48,203 nucleotides of DNA from DATILL01 sp035476575 (lineage in GTDB: Bacteria; Actinomycetota; Actinomycetes; Mycobacteriales; JACQDL01): NCBI GenBank assembly GCA_035476575.1, contig DATILL010000146.1, forward strand, positions 1 through 48,203. The letters are read 5' to 3'. Below are positions 41,579 through 48,203 of this stretch, piece after piece. Position 1 is the first letter of the stretch; every line of letters begins with the position of its first letter. Made by a program: the position numbers and the translations under genes. The notes beneath the pieces were generated by a model that saw nothing but the letters and a program-made list of their open reading frames with translations, did not search any database and had not been told where the DNA came from.

Positions 41579-42139
41579 ATGATCGAAGCCGAGCTGAAGG
41601 CGCGGGTGGGGGACCGTGACCAGATACTCGCGTTATTAGGCGCCCGGGTCACCCCGGAGCCGGCGACCTACGCCGACACCTACTACGACACGCCGGACAG
41701 CTCGCTCGCCGCGGCGGACCGGGAGCTGCGGGTCCGGCTGGCCGTCCGCCAGGGCCTGACCCGCTGCCATCTCACCTACAAGGAGGCGGCCGTCCCCGGC
41801 ACCGGCGCGAAACCGGAGCACGAGACCCGGGTCGACGACCCGTCGATCTTGTCCACCGTGTTCCGGGTGCTCGGCCTGGTAGTGCTGACCCAGCTCACCA
41901 AGCACTGCCACAACTACCGCTTCGACGCGCACGGCTACCGCATGCTCGCGACCGTGGTGTCGGTGCCCGAGCTCGCCGAGTCGTTCGTCGAGGTCGAGAC
42001 GCTGGTACCGGCCGCCGGCGACGTGCCGGCCGCGCTGGCGGCCATCCGGCTGCTGCTCGCCGAGCTTGGCCTCGGCGAGGCCGACCTGGACACCCGCGCG
42101 TACACCGACATGGTCCGCCGGGCCAGGATGGGCGGGTGA
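41579..42139 (+). CDS. CYTH-domain protein (class IV adenylate cyclase/thiamine triphosphatase-like)
   Basis: The ATG follows AGAGGAAAG. The 186-residue protein starts MIEAELKARVGDRDQ, the ExExK signature of the CYTH tunnel fold, and continues with TYYDTPDSSLAAADRELRVR, LTYKEAAVPGTG and FVEVETLVPAAGDVPAAL. These acidic and basic residues line a triphosphate-binding tunnel in the family. Its substrate (triphosphate, polyphosphate or ATP) is unknown. Overlaps the phosphatase gene by GTGA, so the two may act in one phosphate-handling unit. Confidence 0.9.
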   Translation: MIEAELKARVGDRDQILALLGARVTPEPATYADTYYDTPDSSLAAADRELRVRLAVRQGLTRCHLTYKEAAVPGTGAKPEHETRVDDPSILSTVFRVLGLVVLTQLTKHCHNYRFDAHGYRMLATVVSVPELAESFVEVETLVPAAGDVPAALAAIRLLLAELGLGEADLDTRAYTDMVRRARMGG

Positions 42140-42729
42140 CCCAGCAGGCGAGGCTGTGGCTGGTCCGGCACGGCGAGACCGAGTGGAGCCGGACCGGTCG
42201 GCACACCTCGCACACCGACCTGCCGCTGACGCCGTACGGCGAGCGGCAGGCTCGCGAGCTGGCCCCGGTGCTGGCTGGCCTGACCCCTGCCCTGGTCCTG
42301 TCCAGCCCCCTCGAACGCGCCCAACGGACGGCCGAGCTTGCCGGCCTGGACCAGATCTGCATAGAGCCCGACCTGGTCGAATGGGACTACGGCGAGTACG
42401 AGGGCCGGACCACGCCGGAGATCCGCCAGGCCCGGCCGGGCTGGACGATCTGGACCGGCGACCCGCCCGGCGGCGAGACCGCGGCGCAGGTGGCGGCCCG
42501 GGTGGACCGGGTGCTGGCCCGGGCCCGGGCAGCGCTGCCGGCGGGCCAGGTGGTGCTGATGACGCACGGGCACGCCGGGCGGGTGCTGGCAGCCCGCTGG
42601 CTGGGGCTCGGCCCGGCCGAGGGGCGGCTGTTCGCGCTGCTGCCGGCCGCGGTGTGCGTGCTCGGCACCGAGCACGGCGACCCGGTGCTCGACCGGTGGA
42701 ACCTGCCCACGCCCCCCGACCGGCCATGA
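42136..42729 (+). CDS. Histidine phosphatase (phosphoglycerate-mutase-like)
   Basis: The GTG overlaps the CYTH stop. The 197 residues hold the phospho-acceptor motif LWLVRHGETEWSRTGRHT, the acidic and Arg region LSSPLERAQRTAELAG, and the second catalytic His in VLMTHGHAGRVLAARW. The middle WDYGEYEGRTTPEIR is common in the actinobacterial cofactor-independent branch. It removes phosphate from small metabolites; the substrate is not evident. Confidence 0.92.
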   Translation: MTQQARLWLVRHGETEWSRTGRHTSHTDLPLTPYGERQARELAPVLAGLTPALVLSSPLERAQRTAELAGLDQICIEPDLVEWDYGEYEGRTTPEIRQARPGWTIWTGDPPGGETAAQVAARVDRVLARARAALPAGQVVLMTHGHAGRVLAARWLGLGPAEGRLFALLPAAVCVLGTEHGDPVLDRWNLPTPPDRP

Positions 42730-43232
42730 CCGGGTACGAGATCCGGCCGGCAGGGCCGCCCGACGTACCGGCGATCGTGTCCATGATCGGCGAGCTGGCC
42801 GACTACGAGCGGGCGCTGGCCGACGTCGAGGTCACCACCGACCAGCTCGCCCGGGCGCTGTTCGGGCCGGCGCCGGCCGTGTTCGCGCACGTCGCGGCGG
42901 ACGCGGACGGCGAGGCGGTCGGGTTTGCGCTGTGGTTCCTGAGCTTCTCCACCTGGGCTGGCACCCACGGCATCTACCTGGAGGATCTCTACGTGCGGCC
43001 GGCGCACCGGGGCAGCGGGCTGGGCCGGGCGTTGCTGGCCGAGCTGGCCCGCATCTGTGTCCGGCGAGGGTACCGCCGGCTGGAGTGGTGGGTGCTCGAC
43101 TGGAACACTCCGGCGCTCGGCTTCTACCGTTCGGTGGGTGCCGTGCCGATGGCCGAGTGGACCGTCCACCGACTGGCCGGAGCCGACCTGGCCGACCTGG
43201 CTGAACCGGACGGGCACAGCGGAACCCGATAG
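42726..43232 (+). CDS. GNAT-family N-acetyltransferase
   Basis: The ATG lies in an ATGA overlap with the phosphatase gene. The 168-residue protein follows the GNAT plan: YEIRPAGPPDVPAIVSMIGE, the beta-4 strand IYLEDLYVRPAHRGSGLGRA with the acetyl-CoA loop, LARICVRRGYRRLEWWVLDW and the late NTPALGFYRSVGA. This sequence is close to the diamine (spermine/spermidine-like) acetyltransferase branch. Substrate not determinable from sequence. Confidence 0.92.
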   Translation: MTGYEIRPAGPPDVPAIVSMIGELADYERALADVEVTTDQLARALFGPAPAVFAHVAADADGEAVGFALWFLSFSTWAGTHGIYLEDLYVRPAHRGSGLGRALLAELARICVRRGYRRLEWWVLDWNTPALGFYRSVGAVPMAEWTVHRLAGADLADLAEPDGHSGTR

Positions 43233-43286
43233 GCTGCGCAGTCTTGGCAACAAGCCCTCACCAACCCAGGCGAGGAGGCCCCTAGC

Positions 43287-43685
43287 GTGGTAGACCCGAT
43301 CAACCGCACCGACGACGTGGTCGAGCTGCGGCTGCCGGCGGACAGCGCATATCTGTCGGTACTGCGGACCGCCACGGCGGGCTTGGCCGCCCGGCTTGAC
43401 TTCACCCTCGACGAGATCGAGGACCTGCGGATCGCGGTGGACGAGGCGTGCGCCCTGCTGCTCGCCGACGTGTCCGACGGCGCCGAGCTGAACTGCGTCT
43501 TCTCGCTGTCGCCGCAGGCGCTGTCGGTGATGGTCTCGGCGCCGACGCGCACCAACCGGCTGCCGCGCCGGCACACCTTCGCCTGGACGGTGCTGACCGC
43601 TCTGGCCGGCGAGGTGGACGCGGCGATCTCCGACAACGGCGTGCTGAGCATCACCATGCTCAAACGGCGTAACGGACCGTCGTGA
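43287..43685 (+). CDS. RsbW/SpoIIAB-like anti-sigma factor (serine kinase fold)
   Basis: GTG 43287 follows AGGAGG. The 132 residues resemble a GHKL ATPase: ELRLPADSAYLSVLRTATAG, the N-box-like LDEIEDLRIAVDEACALLLA, and ALAGEVDAAISDNGVLSITM. It overlaps the SigF-type gene by GTGA. Family knowledge: such proteins hold SigB/SigF-type sigma factors until an anti-anti-sigma factor releases them. No anti-anti-sigma gene is next to it here. Confidence 0.9.
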   Translation: MVDPINRTDDVVELRLPADSAYLSVLRTATAGLAARLDFTLDEIEDLRIAVDEACALLLADVSDGAELNCVFSLSPQALSVMVSAPTRTNRLPRRHTFAWTVLTALAGEVDAAISDNGVLSITMLKRRNGPS

Positions 43686-44458
43686 CCGAGCCGGACCACG
43701 GCGGGTCACCAGAACGGGACCGGGCCAGGGACCTGTTCGCCCGCCTCACCGAGCTGGCCCCGGGTGACACCGAGCGCGCCAAGGCCCGTGACCTGCTGGT
43801 GGAGATGCACCTGCCGCTCGTGGAGTACCTGGCGCGCCGGTTCGGCGGCCGCGGTGAACCGCTGGACGACCTCGTCCAGGTCGGCACCATCGGCCTGATC
43901 AAGGCGGTCGACCGGTTCGACCTGGAGCGAGGGGTCGAGTTCTCGACGTACGCGACGCCGACCGTGGTGGGCGAGATCAAGCGGCACTTCCGGGACAAGG
44001 GCTGGACGGTCCGGGTGCCACGCCGGCTGCAGGAGCTGCGGGCCGCCCTGACCTCGGCCACCGCCCAGCTCACCCAGGACCGCGGCCGGGCGCCGACGGT
44101 TGCCGAGCTGGCCAGGCACCTCAAGCTGGGCGAGGAGGAGGTGCTGGAGGGCCTGGAGTCGGCGAACGCCTACGCCGCGGTGTCGCTGGACGCGACGGAC
44201 GACGAGGACGGCCTGTCGGTGATCGACACGCTCGGCCAGGTGGACGAGGCGTTGGAGGGTGTGGAGTACCGCGAGTCGCTCAAGCCGCTGCTGGACAGCC
44301 TGCCCGAGCGGGAGCGCCGGATCCTGGTGCTGCGCTTTTTCGGCAACATGACGCAGTCCCAGATCGCGGCCGACCTGGGCATCTCGCAGATGCATGTGTC
44401 CAGGCTGCTCGGCCGCACCCTCTCCCAGCTCCGCGAACGGCTGACCGATGAGATCTGA
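43682..44458 (+). CDS. sigF: SigB/SigF-type general-stress sigma factor
   Basis: The GTG overlaps the anti-sigma gene. The 258-residue protein contains region 2 (YLARRFGGRGEPLDDLVQVG, TIGLIKAVDRFDLERG, EFSTYATPTVVGEIKRHFRD), region 3 (LQELRAALTSATAQLTQDRG, PTVAELARHLKLGEEEVLEG) and region 4 (LPERERRILVLRFFGNMTQS, QIAADLGISQMHVSRLLGRT). This is the full SigF plan without region 1. It directs stress- or differentiation-related promoters. The order anti-sigma then sigF is widespread in actinobacteria. Confidence 0.94.
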   Translation: MTEPDHGGSPERDRARDLFARLTELAPGDTERAKARDLLVEMHLPLVEYLARRFGGRGEPLDDLVQVGTIGLIKAVDRFDLERGVEFSTYATPTVVGEIKRHFRDKGWTVRVPRRLQELRAALTSATAQLTQDRGRAPTVAELARHLKLGEEEVLEGLESANAYAAVSLDATDDEDGLSVIDTLGQVDEALEGVEYRESLKPLLDSLPERERRILVLRFFGNMTQSQIAADLGISQMHVSRLLGRTLSQLRERLTDEI

Positions 44459-44499
44459 CCACCGTCCGCCCGGTTGGCGGGGATGTCACTGCTCCGTGC

Positions 44500-44895
44500 T
44501 CACCCCAGCGCCAGTCGCGACTCGGGGGTGAAGAGCAGGTAGAGCACCGTGCCGGCGAGGACGAGCACCGGAAGGCCGAACATCGCCTGGCCGCCGGCCA
44601 CCAGCGGTACGCCCACGGTCAGGAAGAGGACCTGCAACACCACGGTCGGCGTGCGTGCCCAGCCGCGCAACCGGGCCAGCGCGCGGGCCAGCCAGGCCAG
44701 CAGCACGCCGGTGCCGGCCGCGATCATCGCGACGGCCAGCGCGTTGGCCACGTCGGCTGGCCGGGAGACCGCTGTCTCGATCGCGATGAACCCGCCTGCC
44801 CCGACCAGGCCGAACCCCTCCACGGCGGTGACCAGCGCGGCGCGGCGTATCGAGCGAGGTGCGGCAGGATGCGGCGCGGCGTCAGGTGACAGCAC
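44500..44895 (-). CDS. Four-helix membrane protein
   Basis: On the minus strand the GTG at 44895 starts a 131-residue protein with four hydrophobic segments: ALVTAVEGFGLVGAGGFIAI, NALAVAMIAAGTGVLLAWLA, TVVLQVLFLTVGVPLVAGGQ and GLPVLVLAGTVLYLLF. The C-terminus (TPESRLALG) should face the cytosol. Similar small four-helix proteins are conserved near sigF/dgk in actinobacteria, but the function is unknown. It is convergent with sigF and divergent from the kinase gene. Confidence 0.8.
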   Translation of the reverse strand: MLSPDAAPHPAAPRSIRRAALVTAVEGFGLVGAGGFIAIETAVSRPADVANALAVAMIAAGTGVLLAWLARALARLRGWARTPTVVLQVLFLTVGVPLVAGGQAMFGLPVLVLAGTVLYLLFTPESRLALG

Positions 44896-44927
44896 CGTGT
44901 CAGCGTACCGATAGGTAGGCTGCGGCC

Positions 44928-45866
44928 ATGCGCGCAGTGCTCGTGGTCAACCCCAAGGCGACGTCGATCACAAGACGTGGCCCCGAGGTGCTGGCCCGGG
45001 CACTGGCCACCGAGCTCAAGCTCGAGGTGGTCGAGACCAGCTACCGGGGACACGCGGTCGCCCTGGCGTTGCGGGCGGCGCGCGACGGCGCCGACCTGGT
45101 CGTGGCGCTCGGCGGCGACGGCACGATCAACGAGGTGGTCAACGGCCTGCTGACCGACCACCCAACCGCGACCCCGCCTGCCCTGGCCATCGTTCCGGCC
45201 GGGTCCACCAACGTCTTCAGCCGGGCGCTGGGCCAGTCCCAGGACCCGGTCGAGGCAACGGCGGACATCATCGACACGCTTCGCCGGTCGGCCGGCGGTG
45301 CCCCCCTCGGCCGGTCGATCGGGCTGGGCCGGGCCGGGACCCGGTGGTTCACCTTCTCCGCCGGGCTCGGGCTGGACGCCGAGGTGGTGCGCCGGATGGA
45401 ACGCCGCCGCCGGGCCGGCCAGCCGATCTCGCACCTGCGGTACGTGCGGGCCGCGGTGTCGCAGTTCTACCTGCACACCGACCGCCGGCAGCCGGCGCTG
45501 ACCCTGCACATTCCCGGGCAGCGGCCGGTCAACGGGCTGTTCCTGGCAATCGTGTCGAACACCACGCCGTGGACCTACCTGCACAAGCGGCCGGTGCGGC
45601 CAAGCCCGCTGGCGTCGTTCGACACCGGACTTGATCTGTTCTCGCTACGACGAATGCGGACCGTAACGGCATGGCGACACATTGTGCAGATGCTTCGAGC
45701 AAACTCGATGATGCGTGGCCGGCATCTGGTCCAGCTTCACGACTTAACCGGGTTCACGTTGCGCTCGGACCGGCCGCTGGGCTTCCAGGTGGACGGCGAC
45801 TACCTCGGTGAGCGCGAGCAGGTGATCTTCACCGCCGTGCCGAAGGCGCTCCGCGTGGTCATTTGA
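44928..45866 (+). CDS. Diacylglycerol kinase-family lipid kinase
   Basis: The ATG at 44928 starts MRAVLVVNPKATSITRRGPE, with the catalytic-site motif VVALGGDGTINEVVNGLL near residue 62 and IVPAGSTNVFSRALG at 87. The later GLDAEVVRRMERRRRAGQPI and the C-terminal FQVDGDYLGEREQVIFTA complete the DagK fold (312 aa). It phosphorylates diacylglycerol or a related lipid at the membrane face. The usual genomic neighbour of whiB1 in actinobacteria is such a kinase, as here. Confidence 0.92.
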   Translation: MRAVLVVNPKATSITRRGPEVLARALATELKLEVVETSYRGHAVALALRAARDGADLVVALGGDGTINEVVNGLLTDHPTATPPALAIVPAGSTNVFSRALGQSQDPVEATADIIDTLRRSAGGAPLGRSIGLGRAGTRWFTFSAGLGLDAEVVRRMERRRRAGQPISHLRYVRAAVSQFYLHTDRRQPALTLHIPGQRPVNGLFLAIVSNTTPWTYLHKRPVRPSPLASFDTGLDLFSLRRMRTVTAWRHIVQMLRANSMMRGRHLVQLHDLTGFTLRSDRPLGFQVDGDYLGEREQVIFTAVPKALRVVI

Positions 45867-45872
45867 CGCAAT

Positions 45873-45898
45873 TGATCACGTCCCGTGGAAAGTGATCA
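45873..45898 (+). terminator. Hairpin after the lipid kinase gene
   Basis: TGATCAC (45873-45879) and GTGATCA (45892-45898) pair exactly across 12 bases, six bases after the stop. It may be a terminator or an operator of the whiB1 leader. Confidence 0.5.
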
Positions 45899-46077
45899 GC
45901 GCTGCGTCACCTCCTTGACATAAGTTCGTTAGACCTGGCAGCCCGGCAGATTTCAAGCCCGAACTGTGCCATTTAGCCCATTGCCAAAGCCGTGTGAGGG
46001 TGCGAGTCTGGTCCGAGCGTGATCGTCCCACCAGGCGGTTCCGCGAACCACGGGATCCCACAGACATGGACAAAGCC

Positions 46078-46109
46078 TTGACAACGGAGTATCTCGTGAA
46101 ATGATTCAC
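46078..46109 (+). promoter_or_regulatory. whiB1 promoter region with a CRP-type palindrome
   Basis: TTGACA (46078-46083) is followed 17 bases on by ATGATT (46101-46106). GTGA-N6-TCAC (46096-46109) matches the CRP/FNR consensus and overlaps the -10 side. In Mycobacterium tuberculosis whiB1 is known to be controlled by the CRP protein Rv3676, which supports the reading. The leader from here to the ATG is about 80 nt. Confidence 0.55.
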
Positions 46110-46189
46110 AAGCTAAGCCGATGCGTCGCAGCGGGCGAGGAAGATCGTCCGGTGCGCACATAAACCCCCAAGTTCTGAGGAGTAGATCG

Positions 46190-46441
46190 ATGGACTGGCG
46201 CCACCGCGCCCTCTGCCGCGACGAGGACCCGGAGCTGTTCTTCCCCATCGGGAACACTGGTCCGGCCCTGCAGCAGATCGAGGAGGCGAAGGCTGTCTGC
46301 CGACGCTGTCCGGTCACCTCCGAGTGCCTGAGCTGGGCGCTGGAGAGCGGGCAGGACGCCGGTGTGTGGGGCGGCATGAGTGAGGACGAGCGGCGCGCGC
46401 TGAAGCGGCGCGGCGCCCGGCACCGAGCCGCCCGGGTCTGA
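46190..46441 (+). CDS. whiB1: WhiB1-type iron-sulfur transcription regulator
   Basis: ATG 46190 has GAGGAG seven bases upstream; the frame upstream (from 46121) is not used. The 83 residues begin MDWRHRALCRDEDPELFFPI and hold the four cluster cysteines (ALC, AVCRRC, EC) in KAVCRRCPVTSECLSWALES. The GVWGG motif with EDERRALKRRGARHR forms the DNA-binding end. This matches WhiB1 of mycobacteria nearly throughout. The [4Fe-4S] protein reacts with nitric oxide and partners with the main sigma factor. Confidence 0.96.
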   Translation: MDWRHRALCRDEDPELFFPIGNTGPALQQIEEAKAVCRRCPVTSECLSWALESGQDAGVWGGMSEDERRALKRRGARHRAARV

Positions 46442-46459
46442 CCCGAGCCACGTAGCGGG

Positions 46460-46489
46460 GAGGCCCGGCCCCGACGGGGGCCGGGCCTC
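46460..46489 (+). terminator. Strong 13-bp hairpin after whiB1
   Basis: GAGGCCCGGCCCC and GGGGCCGGGCCTC pair perfectly around a 4-nt loop, 19 bases after the whiB1 stop. Confidence 0.88.
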
Positions 46490-46576
46490 TCGCTGTCTCC
46501 GCCGCTGGCCAGCTCCGGTGCACCCGCCAGCTCGGTGCACCAGCCGAACAAGGGCCGCTGGGGGCTCAGGCTAGGC

Positions 46577-46609
46577 GCGACCCCTGAGGCACGAGGTCTC
46601 AGGGGTCGC
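46577..46609. terminator. Second hairpin between whiB1 and the kinase gene
   Basis: GCGACCCCTGAG (46577-46588) and CTCAGGGGTCGC (46598-46609) are perfectly complementary with a 9-nt loop. It can serve the convergent kinase gene or act as a second barrier. Confidence 0.7.
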
Positions 46610-46736
46610 CCTCGCAACGCGCTGCCGCTCCCGCCTGGACGGCTTGCGCGGCCGGCCGCTACGGCCGGGTTGCGTGCTGCTGTCCCTGACGGTAGCCCGG
46701 CTCGGCCGCCCGGTAAAGACCGGTTCGGAGGGCAAA

Positions 46737-48203
46737 TCAGGTACGCCGGGTCACCCGCACCCGAAGTACCGCCTCGGTGCCCCGCTCTGGCCGCGGCCGA
46801 ACGTCGATCGTGCCCTGCAGCTCACTGGTGACCAGCGTCCGCACAATCTGCAGCCCGAGGGTGTCACCAGACGCCAGGCGGAACCCGGCCGGCAGGCCCA
46901 CCCCGTCGTCGGCGACAGTGACATCCAGCCACTTGCCGCACCGCGCCGCACGTACCGTCACGGTCCCCTGCGGCCGGTCCCGCCCCGGCACATCCACCTC
47001 GCTCGAGTCCAGCCCGGCAAACGCGTGCTCGACGGCGTTCTGCATCAGCTCGGTCAGCACCATTACCAACGGCGTCGCGATCTCAGCGGGCAGCTCGCCG
47101 AAACTGCCCTCCCGGCGCAGCACGACGAGCGACTCCGCGGCGGCCACCTCGCGCACCATGCCGAGCAGCCGGTCCACGATGCCGTCGAAATCCACCTGCT
47201 CGTCGTACGACGTGGACAGCGTCTCGTGCACCAGCGCTATCGAGCTCACCCGGCGGACCGACTCCCGCAAGGCGTCGCGGGCCTGGGGGGAGCTGACCCG
47301 GCGGGCCTGCAGCCGCAGCAGCGCGGCGACGGTCTGCAGGTTGTTCTTCACCCGATGGTGGATCTCCCGGATGGTGGCGTCCTTGGACAGGAGCTGCCGG
47401 TCCCGGCGACGGATCTCGGTCATCTCGCGGACCAGCACCAGCGCGCCCGGCGAGGAGCCCTTCGCCCGCAGCGGCAGCGCCCGGAACAGCACGGTCGCGC
47501 CGCGTGCCTCCATCTCCATCCGCAGCGGCGCGGCGCCCGCCAGGGCGGCCCGGATCCGGTCCTCGATCTCGTCGCCGTCGAACGGGTCGGAGGCCAGCGC
47601 GCGGGTCACCGGCGCCAGCTCCAGCCCGACCAGGTCGCCGGTCACGCCGAGCCGCCGGTACGCGGACAGCGCGTTCGGGCTGGCGTAGGCGACCAGACCG
47701 GCGCTGTCGAGCCGGAGCAGCCCGTCGCCGACCCGCGGCCCGGAGTGCGGCTCGATGGTGTGCCCAGCCGTCGGGAAGCTGCCCTCGGCCACCATCTGGC
47801 ACAGGTCAGCCGCGGTCTGCAGGTAGGCCAGCTCCAGGTTGGACGGGCTGCGGGTGAAGGACAGGTTGGTGTCGCGGCCGAGCAGCGCCACGATCGGCCC
47901 GCCGCCGCGCCGGATCGGGATGGCCTCGCGCCGGATCGGTACGCCGTCCTCGCTCCAGTCTGGGTCGGACTCGCGGAAGATCCGGGCCTGGCCCAGCGCG
48001 GCGCACAGCCCGAAGGTCTCCACCTCGGTGGCTGCCCGGCCTACCTGGTCGTCGGAGTACGCCGTGGTGGCGGTCGTGGGGCGAACCTGTGCGGTGCACA
48101 GGAACCCGTCGGCGACCGGCACCCAGAGCAGCAGGTCGGCGAAGGACATGTCCGACAGCAGTTGCCACTCGGCCACCAGTTGCTGCAGGTGGCCGATCTG
48201 GTC
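46737..48203 (-). CDS. pdtaS: PdtaS-like sensor histidine kinase, 5' end outside window
   Basis: The frame is open to the window end (DQIGHLQQLVAEWQLLSDMS at the edge), so only about 20 N-terminal residues should be missing. Order: a GAF domain (SFADLLLWVPVADGFLCTAQ to ADLCQMVAEG), a PAS domain (LLRLDSAGLVAYASPNALSA to TEIRRRDRQ), the HisKA_2 dimerisation helix with the phospho-His in IREIHHRVKNNLQTVAALLR, and the HATPase domain (LTELMQNAVEHAF, VTVADDGVGLPAGF, LGLQIVRTLV). This is the soluble PdtaS type, whose partner PdtaR is an RNA-binding anti-terminator encoded elsewhere. It is convergent with whiB1. Confidence 0.95.
   Translation of the reverse strand, partial: DQIGHLQQLVAEWQLLSDMSFADLLLWVPVADGFLCTAQVRPTTATTAYSDDQVGRAATEVETFGLCAALGQARIFRESDPDWSEDGVPIRREAIPIRRGGGPIVALLGRDTNLSFTRSPSNLELAYLQTAADLCQMVAEGSFPTAGHTIEPHSGPRVGDGLLRLDSAGLVAYASPNALSAYRRLGVTGDLVGLELAPVTRALASDPFDGDEIEDRIRAALAGAAPLRMEMEARGATVLFRALPLRAKGSSPGALVLVREMTEIRRRDRQLLSKDATIREIHHRVKNNLQTVAALLRLQARRVSSPQARDALRESVRRVSSIALVHETLSTSYDEQVDFDGIVDRLLGMVREVAAAESLVVLRREGSFGELPAEIATPLVMVLTELMQNAVEHAFAGLDSSEVDVPGRDRPQGTVTVRAARCGKWLDVTVADDGVGLPAGFRLASGDTLGLQIVRTLVTSELQGTIDVRPRPERGTEAVLRVRVTRRT

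Noticed and set aside
1..48203. tRNA, rRNA or known riboswitch genes.
   Set aside because: None of the intergenic regions showed a cloverleaf or a recognisable conserved RNA core on reading both strands by eye.

Overview
The window is high-GC actinobacterial DNA, clearly not from a low-GC or enteric host. The actinobacterial markers are a WhiB1-type protein, a SigF-type sigma factor with an RsbW-like partner, a PdtaS-like histidine kinase, nickel superoxide dismutase, DUF222/HNH (13E12-type) genes and many GTG starts with ATGA/GTGA gene overlaps. A mycelial actinomycete such as a member of the Micromonosporaceae or a neighbouring order fits best. The species cannot be told from the sequence alone.

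Region 1 (1-16.5 kb) is a polyunsaturated-fatty-acid (Pfa) type synthase operon. It holds the 3' end of a PfaA-like protein (ACP, KR, DH), a 2475-residue PfaB/PfaC fusion (KS, chain-length factor, AT, four hot-dog repeats), a PfaD-like enoyl reductase, two very large acyl-CoA-dehydrogenase-like proteins and a Sfp-type phosphopantetheinyl transferase. Region 2 (17-19.05 kb) is an ECF sigma factor followed by gene relics (hutI end, TPR regulator, HNH end). Region 3 (19.2-25.8 kb) is a second lipid operon: a stand-alone ACP, an AcpS-like protein that appears to have lost its metal ligands, an aldehyde dehydrogenase, a DUF4188 protein, and a dedicated multisubunit acetyl-CoA carboxylase (AccDA fusion, AccB, AccC) that would supply malonyl-CoA.

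Region 4 (25.9-29.2 kb) is a mobile-DNA graveyard: a 203-bp MITE-like element, a frameshifted DUF222/HNH gene and a decayed IS1380-type transposase whose terminus matches the MITE. Region 5 (29.3-34.2 kb) is a small locus with a TrmB/LuxR-type regulator, a very acidic 91-residue peptide gene, a 49-residue secreted two-cysteine peptide, an asparagine-synthetase-type amidotransferase and a VapBC-like toxin-antitoxin pair. Region 6 (34.4-39.8 kb) looks like the tailoring arm of the lipid pathway: a frame-disrupted third acyl-CoA dehydrogenase, a thioester-reductase-like SDR, an internally deleted class III aminotransferase, an SRPBCC protein, a flavin reductase, a frameshifted formyltransferase and a lipase-like hydrolase. 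Region 7 (39.9 kb to the end) is core genome: sodX/sodN, CYTH protein, histidine phosphatase, GNAT, RsbW-like/SigF, DgkB-like kinase, whiB1 and pdtaS.

Taken together (inference), regions 1, 3 and 6 would make a polyene or polyunsaturated acyl chain on an iterative Pfa synthase fed by its own carboxylase, desaturated further by acyl-CoA-dehydrogenase homologues and released reductively. An ancestral transamination/formylation branch now looks damaged. A dispersed repeat of about 33 bp occurs at three gene borders across regions 1-6 and is not seen in region 7 downstream of 39.9 kb.
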